Shown one piece after another: positions 14,720-28,097 of a stretch of DNA of 44,459 nt. Made by a program: the position numbers and the translations under genes. The stretch lies in NCBI GenBank assembly GCA_049999765.1, contig JBNGIQ010009448.1, forward strand, positions 60,878 through 105,336. Direction: 5' to 3'. Under the pieces are notes generated by a model that did no database searches, was not told the origin of the DNA, and saw only the letters and a list, made by a program, of their open reading frames with translations. How positions within the stretch are numbered: position 1 is the first letter of the stretch; each line of letters opens with the position of its first letter. This stretch comes from Phaeoceros laevis (lineage: Eukaryota > Anthocerotophyta > Anthocerotopsida > Notothyladales).

Positions 14720-15082
14720 TTATGTCTCTCGAGGACTGCGTTAGTTATCTACATAAAGCAAGGGAACGACCTCTGGCCATGGCTTCTCGCTCAACTTAGG
14801 GCCAGAAGAACTGGACCTCATTACGGGTTTTCATAAATTATGGCCAGCAGACACGACCGCAACCTAGTCACCAACCTAGTCACCAATGGTCTTTGGCGCT
14901 GCAACTTCCATCACGAAAGAGGCGAGGCGATTCCAGCAAAGCGACCTGCATCTAATACGGCAGCACCTACAGGAGGAAGGCAGATTTTTACCCCTTCCTT
15001 CTCTATCCGTCCATTAAGGAAACTGGCTCGTTGTTATCCGGTTGGCTCGCCCCTGTGAGTTTGCGTAATTCAGCCTGTCGAA

Positions 15083-15182
15083 ACCGGGTAGACAAATTAT
15101 GCACCACCGGGTAGACAAATTATGCACCACCGGGTAGATAAATTATGCACTACCGGTAGCCAATTATGCGCCACCGGGTGGC
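15083..15182 (+). repeat. 23-bp minisatellite, about four copies
   Basis: Units starting ACCGGGTAGACAAATTATGC begin at 15083, 15106, 15129 and 15152, with a truncated fifth near 15173. The last copies are diverged. Confidence 0.9.
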
Positions 15183-15262
15183 CTCTAATGCGAATAATGT
15201 GTCAACACGTGGTGCAAAATGGCACATGCCATTAAAGAGTCGCTTGTCGTGTCGTTGAACTT

Positions 15263-15290
15263 GTGCCAGTGAGTCGGTGCCAGTGAGTCG
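15263..15290 (+). repeat. 14-bp tandem duplication
   Basis: GTGCCAGTGAGTCG occurs twice back to back. Confidence 0.85.
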
Positions 15291-15616
15291 GGATTGAGGC
15301 GCCTTACTAAGAGTAGGTGTCGTTCTATCACTTGTCACTATCGACTGCAAATCTCATTGAAAACAAGTGTCTCAGTTCTCCGAGCTCATGGCCTTGTTGT
15401 AGACTCCCAGCAACCTTGCTTCCGTCCTTCTTCAGCTGCAACATTCTGAATTTCACTTTGACAAAGAAGCTGAGGCACCGGGAGGTTCACCATCGATTGC
15501 AACGTACGCTCGCGCACTAAACCTCTTGAAAGCAAAACCTTGCAAAGCGCCTCGTGCGCATCTCACAATTGCATAGCCCGAAGAACGGAAACATTCGCCA
15601 TCGCGCCACCGGCTGG

Positions 15617-15693
15617 CAAACGTGCACACAAACCACACCTTGCAAATAGCCTGACAAACATGCACACAAACCACACCCTGCAAATAGCCTGAT
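15617..15693 (+). repeat. 39-bp tandem duplication
   Basis: Two nearly identical units sharing GCACACAAACCACACC, at 15623 and 15662, each followed by GCAAATAGCCTGA. Confidence 0.85.
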
Positions 15694-15953
15694 ACCGCTT
15701 CCTACATCGGGGCTTGCCAACCGGATAACAACTCGCGAGTTCCCTTAATGTAGGTTAATGCCCCCTGTCGCTTATATGTCATAACGCATAATGGCCCTCC
15801 CGGGGGCCATTAACCTACTCGTTTCACTACTCCCCTCACCTAAACCTTGTGTTTTCTTCTTTCCCTCTTTCCAAGGATGTGTCAGTTATGACCGTAGACG
15901 TGTTAGCCTCTTGATCGCCATGTACGCACTAGTTAGACCTTGAGCCCAGCTGT

Positions 15954-16106
15954 GGGGTAAAGTGCTCACATGGCGCAGAGAGGGAAGTTCTTGTTCTCGT
16001 GTGGAGTAAAGTGCTCACATGGCGCAGAGAGGGAAGTTCTTGTTCTCGNNNNNNNNNNTGGAGTAAAGTGCTCACATGGCGCAGAGAGGGAAGTTCTTGT
16101 TCTCGG
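15954..16106 (+). repeat. 49-bp minisatellite with internal 10-N gap
   Basis: Three visible copies share TAAAGTGCTCACATGG at 15958, 16007 and 16064. The 10-N run at 16049-16058 interrupts the array, and the third copy is out of register by 8 bases. The gap length is therefore nominal, and the real copy number may be higher. Confidence 0.9.
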
Positions 16107-16315
16107 TCCAAAGTACACACATACCAGTTAGCACCGCCATGGCTGCCTTATGTTACATAGCCTGGGATAGAGGTTAGAAGAAGAAGAAGAAATTATATTA
16201 ACGTCCAAAGGGACTCTGAGAGCCATGGGACAAAATGTTCACAAGTACAATTGAAATAAGTGTTAGACAGTTTATGCACAACCAAGGACACATCTTAGAC
16301 CTTGCTTGGAAGACG

Positions 16316-16486
16316 GTTAGCTCTCCGTAGTGCATTGTAGGTAGGTGCCGGGCCTCGCATCTGGCGTATATGTTAGCTCTCCGTAGTGCATGGTAGGCGT
16401 AGTGCATGGTAGGCAGGTTCGCATATGTTAGCTCTTCGTAGTGCATTGTAGGTAGGTGCCGGGCCTCACATCTGGAGTATATGTTT
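16316..16486 (+). repeat. Complex tandem repeat sharing TTAGCTCTCCGTAGTGCAT
   Basis: Two near-identical units of about 55 bp (from about 16317 and 16428) flank a shorter rearranged middle copy. The motif GTAGTGCATGGTAGGC is itself repeated inside the middle copy. Confidence 0.8.
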
Positions 16487-16800
16487 ATCCGCTCGATATA
16501 TTAATCAAACAATCAAAGCAAGCAACGTGAATCACGTGATGGTTCAATGCCAAAGTGGGTGACTTTTGGTCTGCTTTTTTGGGCTTTTTATCAACATAGC
16601 ATACTAAGCTTGCTCCATAGTCCACCGGTTGCGGCTACCTGGCTCTTGAGTTAGTATGTTCGGTTTTTTTTTTCCACAATTTAGCTATTGCAACCCATCA
16701 TTTGCTGCAAGTGTGGTCTTCGTACCCTATAAACACTATAAATGCAATACATACATACAATTATGCCTACACCCACAAAGATGATACTGCTAGTGGTGCC

Positions 16801-17168
16801 TAACCAAATTAGTCGTGCTAATTAGTCGTGCTAGGACTAGCTCTTTGCAGTGGTAGGAAAAGAGATGGCCCTGGGTGCCTAACCAAATTAGCCGTGCTAG
16901 GACTAGCTCTTTGCAGTGGTAGCAAAAGAGATCGCCCTGGGTGCCTAACCAAATTAGTCATGCTAGGACTNNNNNNNNNNACCAAATTAGTCATGCTAGG
17001 ACTAGCTCTTTGCAGTGGTAGGAAAAGGGATCGCCCTGGGTGCCTAACAAAATTAGCCGTGCTAGGACTAGCTCTTTGCAATGGTAGGAAAAGAGAGATC
17101 GCCCTGGGTGCCTAACCAAATTAGCCGCACTAGGACTAGCTCTTTGCAATGGTAGGAAAGGAGATCGC
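16801..17168 (+). repeat. 66-bp minisatellite with internal 10-N gap
   Basis: At least six copies share CTAGGACTAGCTCTTTGCA, with starts at 16831, 16897, 16963, 16996, 17062 and 17130. The regular period is 66 bp. The 10-N run at 16971-16980 sits where the register jumps by 33 bp, so the array is collapsed or misjoined there. Because 66 is divisible by three, long ORFs run through both strands; they are by-products of the repeat, not genes. Confidence 0.95.
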
Positions 17169-17817
17169 CTGACTACAAACTGTAAAATCTAATGGATGAG
17201 TATAAAGCATCAAAAGTTACCAAAATAAAACCAAATTAGCCTCCTTTACTGCTTGCACAAGTTTACACGAGTCACCCAAGACAAAGGAATCTTGCTTGTC
17301 CTGTGTGCCTCCTGTAAACCCCCGGGCAACTGTTTGCCTTGCGTTCAAAACTAACTATGTAAACTTGGGCTTGCAACTGTTGGCCTTGTGTAGTAGTACC
17401 AGTAGTAGTTTTCCAATGTGTGACGGATAAAAGCAATGTATATTTTCACGACTAGCATTACATTTCATTTTATGGCAGAGTTCGTGAAGGGATGCATTGG
17501 GCAAAAAGAATGCAAGGCCATGGCAGCTCATCCTCTCTTATCGATTGAGTTTTCATACATTAGCCATTAATGCCAGCTTTTCTCTCCATTGGGGCCACTT
17601 TTGGTTCTAGTGTTCAATTCCACGTGTAGCAGTACGCAATAATCGCTGCGACCTTCCTTTCCTGCTTTTTTGTGGTATACATTATCAAGCCTAGAATGCT
17701 TAATCTCCTAGGGCGTTCCTGTTTGATTGCCTCCTTCACTGCACATCGAGTTTTTCCTTCACTCGCTGGTTGTGCTCCAGGGATCTACGAATCTTTTTAT
17801 TTCACACAAGGTAGCTC
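17169..17817. other. Intergenic, no gene seen
   Basis: AT-rich sequence between the 66-bp array and the 3' end of IspD. No ORF with recognisable content. Its right end presumably holds the IspD 3' UTR. Confidence 0.5.
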
Positions 17818-19870
17818 TCAACTCGTAGGCACCTTGTTGCTCTCTGCATGTAGAATCCGCTCAGCAACTATAAGGTCATCTGGGGTTGTTACCTGATTAA
17901 GACAAGCATCGAGTTATGCCTCATGTCATGGAGAACGAGTGTAACAACATACAACTGGAAGCATCAACGCCCATGCATGTTCTTAAGCTCCCATCGCCAG
18001 TATTGGATTACGATGTTACTGTTTTGCAGGGCTAACCAAGTTATAGTGTTACCTTAATATTGGTATAGGAACCTTGTGTGATGAACACAGGGTGCTTGAG
18101 ATACTCAACAATGGAAACATCATCCGTCACCTCCAAGGATTCCCTGTCTCAGTTAAAAGTGCACTATTAGAAGTTGCTGTAAGAAGGTTTGGATCTGACG
18201 CCTCAGCATCTAGCCCACATCATAAGGCAGTAACATACCGCTGCACAAGAGCAAAGCCCTTCCGCAACAAGGTGGGTTCGATGACCTGCACATCAGGCCA
18301 GCAAGAATGGTGAGGTCCTGCGAACGTGCTTGCACACTGCAAAACAGATACAGCCACCTATCTCTAGTGTCTACCTGTGGGGTCTGCATTTCCCAAAGTG
18401 TGCGTCTGTCCAGAGTCTTGGAAACAAACTGGTCGTCTGTTGCCTACAGAAACAACCAAGCAAGTCAGGGGCCACGTACACCTCTACGTTGCTGTACCAG
18501 CATCCACGTACTCAAGCAAAATGAAATGCAATTAGCCCATACTTCTTTTATTGTGGCTTTTACTGGAACACCCAAAACAGCAGCTCCATGGGTCAAACCA
18601 TCTCTTAATACCTACAGTTTTCCACGAGTGAGTACACCTGGATTGACATCAACCACGTCTCCTCCTCAGGGAGATTTACTGATCTGGATGTTCATGTTGT
18701 GATGTTACTATCCCAAGAAACCTGGGTGGAAGGGAAACGAGCGGAAATACCTTCTTGATATCTGAAACAAGAACAAGGGGTCGTGCAGAGTCATGTATGC
18801 ACGATAGTTTTGACCCAGAGCTAATTGCCTGCAAGGGGATAAGAAATCAACATCCATCAAACTGGCTTGTCATCTACTAGATATTTGATGATAAATGCTA
18901 CCCTACCTTCAATCCACTTTCTACTGAGTCTTGCCTTTCTTTCCCAGGCAGAGCAAACTTGATTGTCACGTCTGTGCTCTTCGCAGCATCTGCAGACACC
19001 AAGGAATTGGCGCCTTTCGGCTCAGCACGCATCGACAAAACAACAGAAAAGAACCTGAGGCAACGACAGATGATAGTTCACAAACCTTCGAAGATGTCAC
19101 GATACGAGGGATCACAGACAACTACCACTTCTTTGACCTCAGGCATGTTGGCAAACGTGTAGAAGCTGTTGCAGGCATGGAAATTGGTCTCTGAACGCAA
19201 GTCCGAAGATGGCAAAGTGCAAACCTCTAACTCACATTATCTACCTGTACAGCGCAATTGGCTGGCCGAGGAGAGGGAGGTATTGCTTGGGCATGTTTGC
19301 CTGCCAGTCACAACTACAATGAGGAACGGTCGGCTAAGGAATCACACATTTCCAAACAACAGTCCGCACCGTAATCAACAAAGGTGCACATACCCCCATT
19401 CGCTTGCCTTTTCCTCCAGCCAGTAGGATCACGGAAACACTCTTTTCTGGCACAGCCTGGATGGAAAACATCACCAGCTCTAGCATTAGTACAAGATCTC
19501 TAGTTTGAAGAAAGTGGAGGAAATCGAAACTAGGGAGACGAGCACACCTCATCCTTTAGGCTCGCAGATGGGGTATAGTTCGCTACAACCGCTTGAGCGT
19601 GAAGTGAAACAGGTCCCCGGCACCGTCTCTGCATCCATGTCTGTGGCCTAATGGAGCCTACATGAATCGAAGCATTGGCTAAGCTCTCAAAATAGGTGAA
19701 GCTGGGTCACCCAGCTCATCGACCAGTACAGGCTCCTTCTTACCTGAATGCAAGCGGAAGCTAATCGTGGACTGGAGCTGCTTTGTGCACAACGAATTGT
19801 GCCACTCCTCTTCGGTCGGGAGGGCAACGGAAGACACAGCAACTGTGGCAACAGCTGCGACGGAAGCCAT
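17818..19870 (-). CDS. ISPD: 2-C-methyl-D-erythritol 4-phosphate cytidylyltransferase (IspD), plastid
   Basis: Transfers CMP from CTP to methylerythritol phosphate in the plastid isoprenoid (MEP) pathway. Secure minus-strand exons: 19456-19394, 19300-19245, 19165-19086, 18989-18907, 18828-18751, 18611-18543, 18443-18375, 18285-18239, 18143-18053, 17892-17818. These read through in one frame with GT-AG introns. The nucleotide-binding signature [11 protein letters not shown] is followed by [12 protein letters not shown], the IHDSARPL block and [11 protein letters not shown], all diagnostic of IspD. An N-terminal exon at 19870-19744 starts with ATG and is rich in Ala, Val, Ser and Thr, like a transit peptide. 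Its link to the core is unresolved: a further short exon around 19550-19640 is needed to restore frame, and the obvious reading meets a stop. The product should be about 280-290 aa. Confidence 0.92.
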
Positions 19871-20328
19871 TTTACCACCAGCGGTAGACTACCCACAGGT
19901 TGGGTACGGGGAGGAGATCCTTGCTTGGAAGACGTAACGGCACATTGTTACAGGACAAACTTCAACAGGATCAAATTCGAAGTCCCAGTGCCGGACTGTT
20001 CATGTCGGGCGTTACAGTAAGCCTTCGTGGCAATGATACCACACAAAAGCAATTCCCTTTCCAAAGTTGGAAGTGCTAAGAGAATGGTTACAGAAGCTTC
20101 GTACTTGTAGTTGGTCAATGCAGTCATCCAGGAACTAATATTATGATTAACAAAATCTGCAAAACTTGCAGTTACAATCAATCCAGCACTTGAACATCGC
20201 AAACACTGGTGAACGTCATTGGTCCAGACAGAGTATTAACCCAACGATCATGCTAGTTATAACCCAAGTATCATGCTAAATTGTTGTGGAACCATCGTCC
20301 AGCGTGACAAAATCATCGTCCCAAAGTT

Positions 20329-21492
<1,164 letters not shown>

Positions 21493-21611
21493 GGATACCA
21501 GACTGCCTTACGCAGCTCTTTGCGGCGACGAAATGGCAACTCCGCTGCTTCTGAATGGAGCTGCAAGGGAAAGAGGAGTCGACAGAGGGTCCCGTGGAGG
21601 ATGAAGGGAGA

Positions 21612-21650
21612 GAGTTAGGGTTTCGGTTTGTGAATTGTAGCTTTATAGCC
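21612..21650 (-). promoter_or_regulatory. RPL10 core promoter: telo-box and TATA-like element
   Basis: On the minus strand, a TATA-like CTATAAAG lies at about 21648-21641. About 20 bp downstream of it, AAACCCTAA (21623-21615) is a perfect telo-box. This spacing is typical of plant ribosomal-protein promoters, where the telo-box sits close to the transcription start. Sequence from 21493 to 21611 would be 5' leader. Confidence 0.65.
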
Positions 21651-21920
21651 GTCAGATCCGAGCAGCCCTAACAGGAAACACCGATCGGGCGTTCGTTCTT
21701 GCTATCCGAGAGAATGTTCCTCCGCGAGTCCCCGACCAGTCCAACGTAACGGAACGGAGATGAGATAACGGCCCCGTTTGTGTGAACAGGAGCAAAGTTA
21801 TTTTGAACCGGACAGCCAGCCGGCCAATCCCCGCCCTGTCCCCGCCAAAGGGCGAGAGACGAGCGTCTTGAAGTGGCCATGGCGCCGGGCGTCCTACGCC
21901 TGGCGTAAGAGCACCGCAGC

Positions 21921-24900
21921 ATGTCGGCCATGGTGGCGGATGCTGAAGGCGGGTCTGCCGCCGTAGGGGGAATGCACGAGGGCATCATCCAGACGTCGAG
22001 CCCCTTCTACAAAGGCGACCCTTCCTCGCGTATCTGGGTGGGGCCTTTCTTCCGTCTCCCCGATCCTGGCAGTCAGTTTGGAGCAGTGGATAATGGCTCA
22101 CAATCCCCGTCCCCGGCTTCTTCCTTCGTCACAGCTCCCTCGGCTTGGGGAGGGGAGGTGGCCAAGGGCGACAGGAACGGCGCGGTGCCTGTGGCAGCTT
22201 CCCCTGCTTCATCCTCTACTACAGCATTCCTGTCCACTTCGTCCTTGTTTGTGTCAGCTTCTTCTGGCTTGTCTTCAGCTTCTTCTGGCTTCTCCTCAGC
22301 TAGTTCTGCCTTCTCGTCTCCTGCTTCCTTGTCGTCGTCGGCGTCGTCCCACGCAGGTGGATCGGGATCAACCGGATCTCCCGGCCTCTCTGCAGGGAAG
22401 CCCAGGCGTCATTCTGGCAGGCGGGATTCCGGATCCGTTGCCCGGCCACCAGTGGGAGCAGGTATGGGCGTGAGTTCAGCTAAGCAGAAGGACGTTGGCC
22501 CGGAAGGTGGCGCCTTCGGTGGCAACGATCCCTTGCAAAATATTGGTGCTAGGTTGCGCGTGGGTGGAGGATTTAATGCCGGAGAGAAGGCGGGGAACAG
22601 TGCTTTCAAAGCTGTTATGAAGGACTCTGCGGAGGGGAATTTTGGAGACTCCGGGTTTAGGTTCAATTCAGGGAACTGGAAGTCTCCCGTGGAGAGTGTT
22701 CGAGGTGGTGCCACATTTAGATTTGGTTCAGAGAACGCCATGCCATCAGGGGAAGGCCCTGCTCCTACGGGGTTTAGGTTTGGTTCGAAGGTTGCAAAAG
22801 CTGCTGAGGAGGTCCCAGCACAGCGTGTCTCTGCGGCCAGCCCTCTGAGCTTCACTACGGGGAATGTAAATTCTAGCGCAGACTCTTCGGTTGCTAGTGG
22901 CTTTGCTCGTTTGAGTTTAAGTTCTGATGAGATTTCATCTCCAACACGAGCATCGGCAGCTCGCCCTAATGTTGGAGGTTTTGTATTTGGTGCTGGAAAT
23001 TTGAATATGGCAGCAACACCAACGAGGAAAGGTAGCACGGATCCTGTAGTCTCCCCTAGTTCTAGGCCTAGTGTTCGCAGAGATGATGCATTTTTAGAGG
23101 CAGGTGGCGAAACTACACGGACAAGTTTCAAGTTCAATCACGGAAGCGGTTTTCCGGCTCAACGTAATTCTGCTGCCTCCCATAGTTCTACCGCCTCTAG
23201 GAGTAGGGGCAAGGAAGCTTTTACAGAAGATGCCAGCAGCAGCTTTTCTAGGTTTCCGGTCGAGTTTGCCAAACCGTCAGCAGGTGCATTCCAAGCTGGC
23301 TCTGGTGACTATGGTAGCAATGTCAGATTGGAGTCGGAAGCTGTTCCAGCATTTCGGGCATTTCCGGAATCGCTGAAGCAGACTTCTGTTGATAACACAT
23401 CAGTGGATGTGGATGAAAAGTTTGCTGAGTGCTCTGGCGAGACAGATCCAGATTTAGGAGACCGAGGTAGGTTTGTACGCAGCAGAAGTGGACAGAAACT
23501 CTCACCGTCATTTAAAGGAGGTGCGTTTTCAGCTCCAGCTCGGGAGGGTAATAGCAAAGGAGAGTTGCAGCCACGTCAAGGAGCATTTGTTTTTGGAGCA
23601 GACGCAGGAAGTCAGCAAGACCAGAATGCCAGTACTTCCCTGTTTTCTAGAACCCGGAGGAAAGTGAGGAAGGACCCCCCTTCAGCCAAGGGAAAAGGTT
23701 TGGCTGCTACTCCTAGCGAAATATTTGCGCATGCAACTTCCCCATCCACCTCGAGTAGTACTCATGGAGAGTCTTTCGCTTCTGGTCAAGACTTGGAACG
23801 TGATACTATCAGCAATTTTGAGAAACCAGAAACCACAATATTTGGGACAGGTCGCAGTGGAGATGTTCCTCTAAATGATGAGCCCAAGCCTGCATCTGGA
23901 ACAAGCAGTAGCAGACTAAACAACAGTGCTCGCTCTTCTGAATCTGACCTTGAGGTAGATGGATCAGCCTTCGCAAGTCTTGAAGGTACAGCAACTTGGA
24001 ATTCTAACTATGCAGATATGTTGAAGGGATTCAAGCGGTACTTAGGTATTTATGATGATGATCAAAATACAGACAACCAGGATTTACAATCCCCAGCACA
24101 GCCTGCTGTACACGAGACTCCCAGTTTTGAGTTTCAAGTGTCTGGGGCTGTATTAGGTGGAAGCCCCAAAGTAAATGCAGGACCGTTTGTCTTTGGATCA
24201 ACAAAACCAGTGGAGGCTGAAAGCCAGCAAAGGGAAAGCCCTGGTAAGCGAAGAAAGGGGAAGGTGCATTCGCTGTCCAACACTCGGAAATTTGGGAAGT
24301 CTAGTTCCTTCAAGCAGGATCCGACATCTAACACTGATGAACGAAGTCCCTCACCAATGGACTTCTCTCCACGAGATGAGGAGGCTATGGAAGAAGAAGA
24401 TGATGCGCTGAAGTCTCTGCGTACGGCTGCTGGTAATCTAAGCATTGGAAAGGACAGCATTTTGGAGGAAGTTTCTGGGAATCAGCAGTATTTCACATCA
24501 AAGAGTGGACTCGACAGTGATGGTTCTGCAGGTTTGGGAAAGAGTGGCAAAAGGGTTGCTGCAGATGCTAGTTCTGTTGCAGATGGCGTGCCTCTCGACA
24601 ATTCAGCTGAAAGCAGTGGAGGCAGCAGTAACTGGGCGGAATTTGTGTTTTCTGCTGGTTCATCGCAAACTTCACCTGGCGTGCAACGAAGGCATGCACG
24701 CAAGACATACCGCGAGAAGGGACCTGAGATAAGGAAGTTCGTAAGAGTCAAGGGACAAGCAGGTTCTTCTGATGTAGATGCAGACAGGGATGAATCGATG
24801 GCTGAAGATTTTAGTGTAAGGTTGATCCTAACAGGAAAACCAGCTCCAACAGTGCCAATGGTTGCAGAAGGGGAGAGCTCTTTAGGCAGCAGCTCTAGGG

Positions 24901-27900
24901 GCTTTCGGAATTATATCAAGGTTCCTCGCAATGCTACTGGTCCCTTCTGGAATGAAACAACTGCAGAGACTTCAACGACTGGTAGTCCTCCTGCTGCAGT
25001 TGTTGTGGCAGCAGAGCAGGCCTGTGAGAAGTGGAGATTGAGGTACAATATGCCACTAAATGTGCCCTGTTCACCTAAGCCTCCTTACTGTTGGAGTTAT
25101 CCGATGAGCTTTTTCTTACATTATCAAAAGGTCCTGTTTTCTGTTTACATTTCTTGATCGCATGAATGTGATTGATTGGATGTCAGCTGTAGGGGTCCCT
25201 TGTTTGAACTCGGTTGACCTTTTGCAAAGCAAACCAATAGACTTCTGTTAGCCGCAGTGCCTGCTGCTGTGGTTGATATGGTGTTCAGTGTGTTTGTGAA
25301 GGTTCACAAGTACTTTGTGGTTGACGGAGTGCAGGGGCAACCAGGCTTACGAGAGTGGGGATTTCTCTAAAGCAGAGGAGTGTTACTCTCGGGGTGCTGG
25401 GAGTGTCTCGTCTCACATGACATCTCAAAGCTGTGTCCGAGCTTTGACACTCTGCTACAGCAATAGGGCAGCCACTAGGATGGCTGTCGGAAGAATGAGA
25501 GATGCCATTGGCGATTGCCTGCGTGCTATGGCTGTGGACCCGAAATTCCTACGAGTAAGGCTTAGGCTAGCCAAGTAAGTTGTTTTATACCTGTTCTAGC
25601 CCGACCTTGGGTCAATTGTATGTCAAGCATCGATTTCACACTCAAGTAGGGTTGGGATATTTTCTGCTTCAGTTCACCTGGCATGTTCTATCCTCTAACA
25701 TTATGTTGCAATTCAGTTGTTATTTGTCTTTGGGAGAAATAGGGCCAGCATCAACAGCCTTTAAGGAGTGTGTAATGAAGGCAAAGGAAGATGATCACCT
25801 ACAAGACTCTAAGACTGCGGCTGAGGCAGCTGAAGGCCTGAAGAAAACACAAGTGAGCAGGCTTTGTCCTTTTTTGGGGGTGTTCTTGACATGCCGCCAT
25901 ATGTTTTTTGCGAAACCATGAAAATCTAATTTCAATTTGAGTTTGAGTTTGATAGCGATATTTAAGTAGCTGATCGATGACTTGGGTGTGCAGCTTGTAC
26001 AGGAATACACTGACAGGGTTGTGGAGCTTCTGACTAACTCTACCGGGTCAGACGTAACCACTGCTTTACGTTTGGTCACAGAGGCTCTTAAGAACAGTCA
26101 ACATTCAGAAAATCTCCTTGAACTTAAGACAATAGCTTTGATTATGGTGGGTTACAATGCCCTGTTCGCCCTGTTTGCCCTTTTTTATCTGGTGATTGTT
26201 GGACAATATCTTGATGGTTGCAGTCCCTGAACATGGCAGTTGCGAAAGTATGAGGATGCTGAGCAACTATCTGAGCAGACACTTGCAGCAGCAGAGCGTA
26301 ATTTTGCACCAGATGTTCCAAAGAGTAGTGGTAACCCCTCTGTTGCACACCCATACAATATCTGGAGATGGAAGGTTGTATCCAAGTGTAAGTTCCATCT
26401 TGGAAAACTGGAGGAAGCTCTAGAGTACCTGAAGAGGATCGAGGAAAGTGCAGCCACTGTCAGTGACAGGTAAGCTGTTTCGTGATTTTCAATCAATCGT
26501 ATTCTTTATGTATACTGACAAGGACTTGCCTAATTTCAAAATTGCTGGGGGAGGATGTGCGCAGACTAGATTACTGGCATGTTTTGGATATGAAATTGCC
26601 GGGAATGCCCACCATTCGTGATCTTCTACGGCATAAGGTTTGTAATCGGGTTGTGTCCAAGTGACCTGTTCTATCCAGTTCATGCTTGTGTTGGTGAAGC
26701 CTGGAGCAATGAATCTCTGGGATGGTAGGCTGCAGGCAATGAAGCTTTTCAAGTAGGAAGGCATGCTGAAGCAGTGGAGCAGTACACAGCTGCACTGGCG
26801 TGTAGTGGAGACTCGCGTCCTTTCAATGCCGTTTGCTTATGCAATCGGGCAGCAGCATCTCAAGCGCTGGGACATATTGCTGATGCAATAGCAGATTGTA
26901 GCAGAGCAGTAGCTCTGGATCCGAAGTATGCAAAGGTTTGTGCAAGTTTCTCTTCTTTGGTATGAACAGGAAATTGGAAGTCGTACCTACGTATTTTTGA
27001 GTGCTCACTTGGTGTGGATCACGCCTCTGATAAGTTTCGTGCAAATGTTTGTACTAATACAAGACCTTGTTCCAGGCTATTTCAAGACGAGCAACACTGC
27101 ATGAGTCTGTTCGAGATTTCTCTCAGTCTGTCAGTGATCTGCAAAGACTAGTTTCTCTCCTCGAAAGCCAGCACCTGCAGGCCAAAGGTGGAGTAAGTAG
27201 GCTGAGCAGGCCTAGTACTGCTACTCAGGACCTAAATCAAGCTCGAGAACGTCTGAACAAGGCCCAAGAAGAACTGAGGCTACGGAAGAAGGATCATGCC
27301 CTTGATCACTACCTCATCCTGTACGTGTGCACGACATTCTGTGTGGTTCCGTTGTTTGCAGATATGGCCCTGTTGCCGTAGGGATATCAGCTGGCCACTA
27401 TCCTAACATTGAACATGCAGTGGGGTGGATAAGCATAGCACAACTGCGGAGATCAAGAAGGCCTACCGGAAAGCGGCGTTGAGGCATCATCCTGATAAGG
27501 TGGAATTTCCTCTCTTTGGAGTTTTCCCACTATTGGTTTGAGCCTGCACTACAATTCATTGGTTGGCGCTACCCTGTGCAAGTACTAATTTATCGATCTC
27601 TGTAGGCGGGCCAGTTTGTGGTGTGGAATGAAGGGGGTGATGAGACCCTGTGGCGAGAAATCTGTGATGAAGTTCGCCACGATGCAGAACGGCTGTTCAA
27701 ACTTATTGGAGAAGCACATGCAGTCTTGTCTGATCAGATAAAGGTACCTGTTTATTTCAAGGTTGCTGTGCCTTCTTTGACGGGTGTCCACAATTAAACT
27801 CTAACGCACACGCTTTCATTCCAGAGGAACCAATATGACAAGCTTGAAGAGGCCAAAAAGATCGGTATGCAAGGAGTAGATATCTATGCGGATTGCGCAC

Positions 27901-28097
27901 GGAGCAGCCGGCATCACCATGATGCTTCTCACCGGTATGAGCCCTGGAGCGGGTATTCGCACCAGTATCAGCGCTGGCAAAGCGGCCCTGATGCTGCCCA
28001 GCCCGACACGTACGCCCGACGGGGCCGAAACGGTTCTCACACGTACGGCGCCGGAGACGGAGCTGGAAATCGTGCGGAATATGATTGGGATGAATAG
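21921..28097 (+). CDS. TPR and DnaJ domain protein with N-terminal FG-like motifs (Arabidopsis TPR15/TPR16-like)
   Basis: Eleven exons: 21921-25042, 25335-25574, 25717-25852, 25994-26146, 26240-26469, 26565-26637, 26729-26935, 27076-27320, 27421-27499, 27606-27743, 27825-28097. All introns are GT-AG; the CDS is 4896 nt (1631 aa). Exon 1 encodes about 1040 residues of Ser/Gly-rich, probably disordered sequence with scattered FxFG motifs (FRFGS, FVFGA, FVFGS) resembling FG nucleoporins. The rest holds TPR repeats (for example GNQAYESGDFSKAEECYSRG and the GNEAFQVGRHAEAVEQY block). A J-domain follows, split between exons 8 and 10, with the HPD motif in RHHPDK. This is the layout of plant DNAJC7-like co-chaperones, which stimulate Hsp70 and may bridge to Hsp90. 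A possible spliced 3' UTR follows (GT near 28141, AG near 28194). The function of the FG part is unknown. Confidence 0.92.

Noticed and set aside
16818-17115. Open frames of about 90 codons on both strands
   Set aside because: They result from a 66-bp repeat whose period is a multiple of three.
15083-17168. CRISPR-like array
   Set aside because: The units are contiguous tandem repeats without unique spacers, in a plant nuclear context.
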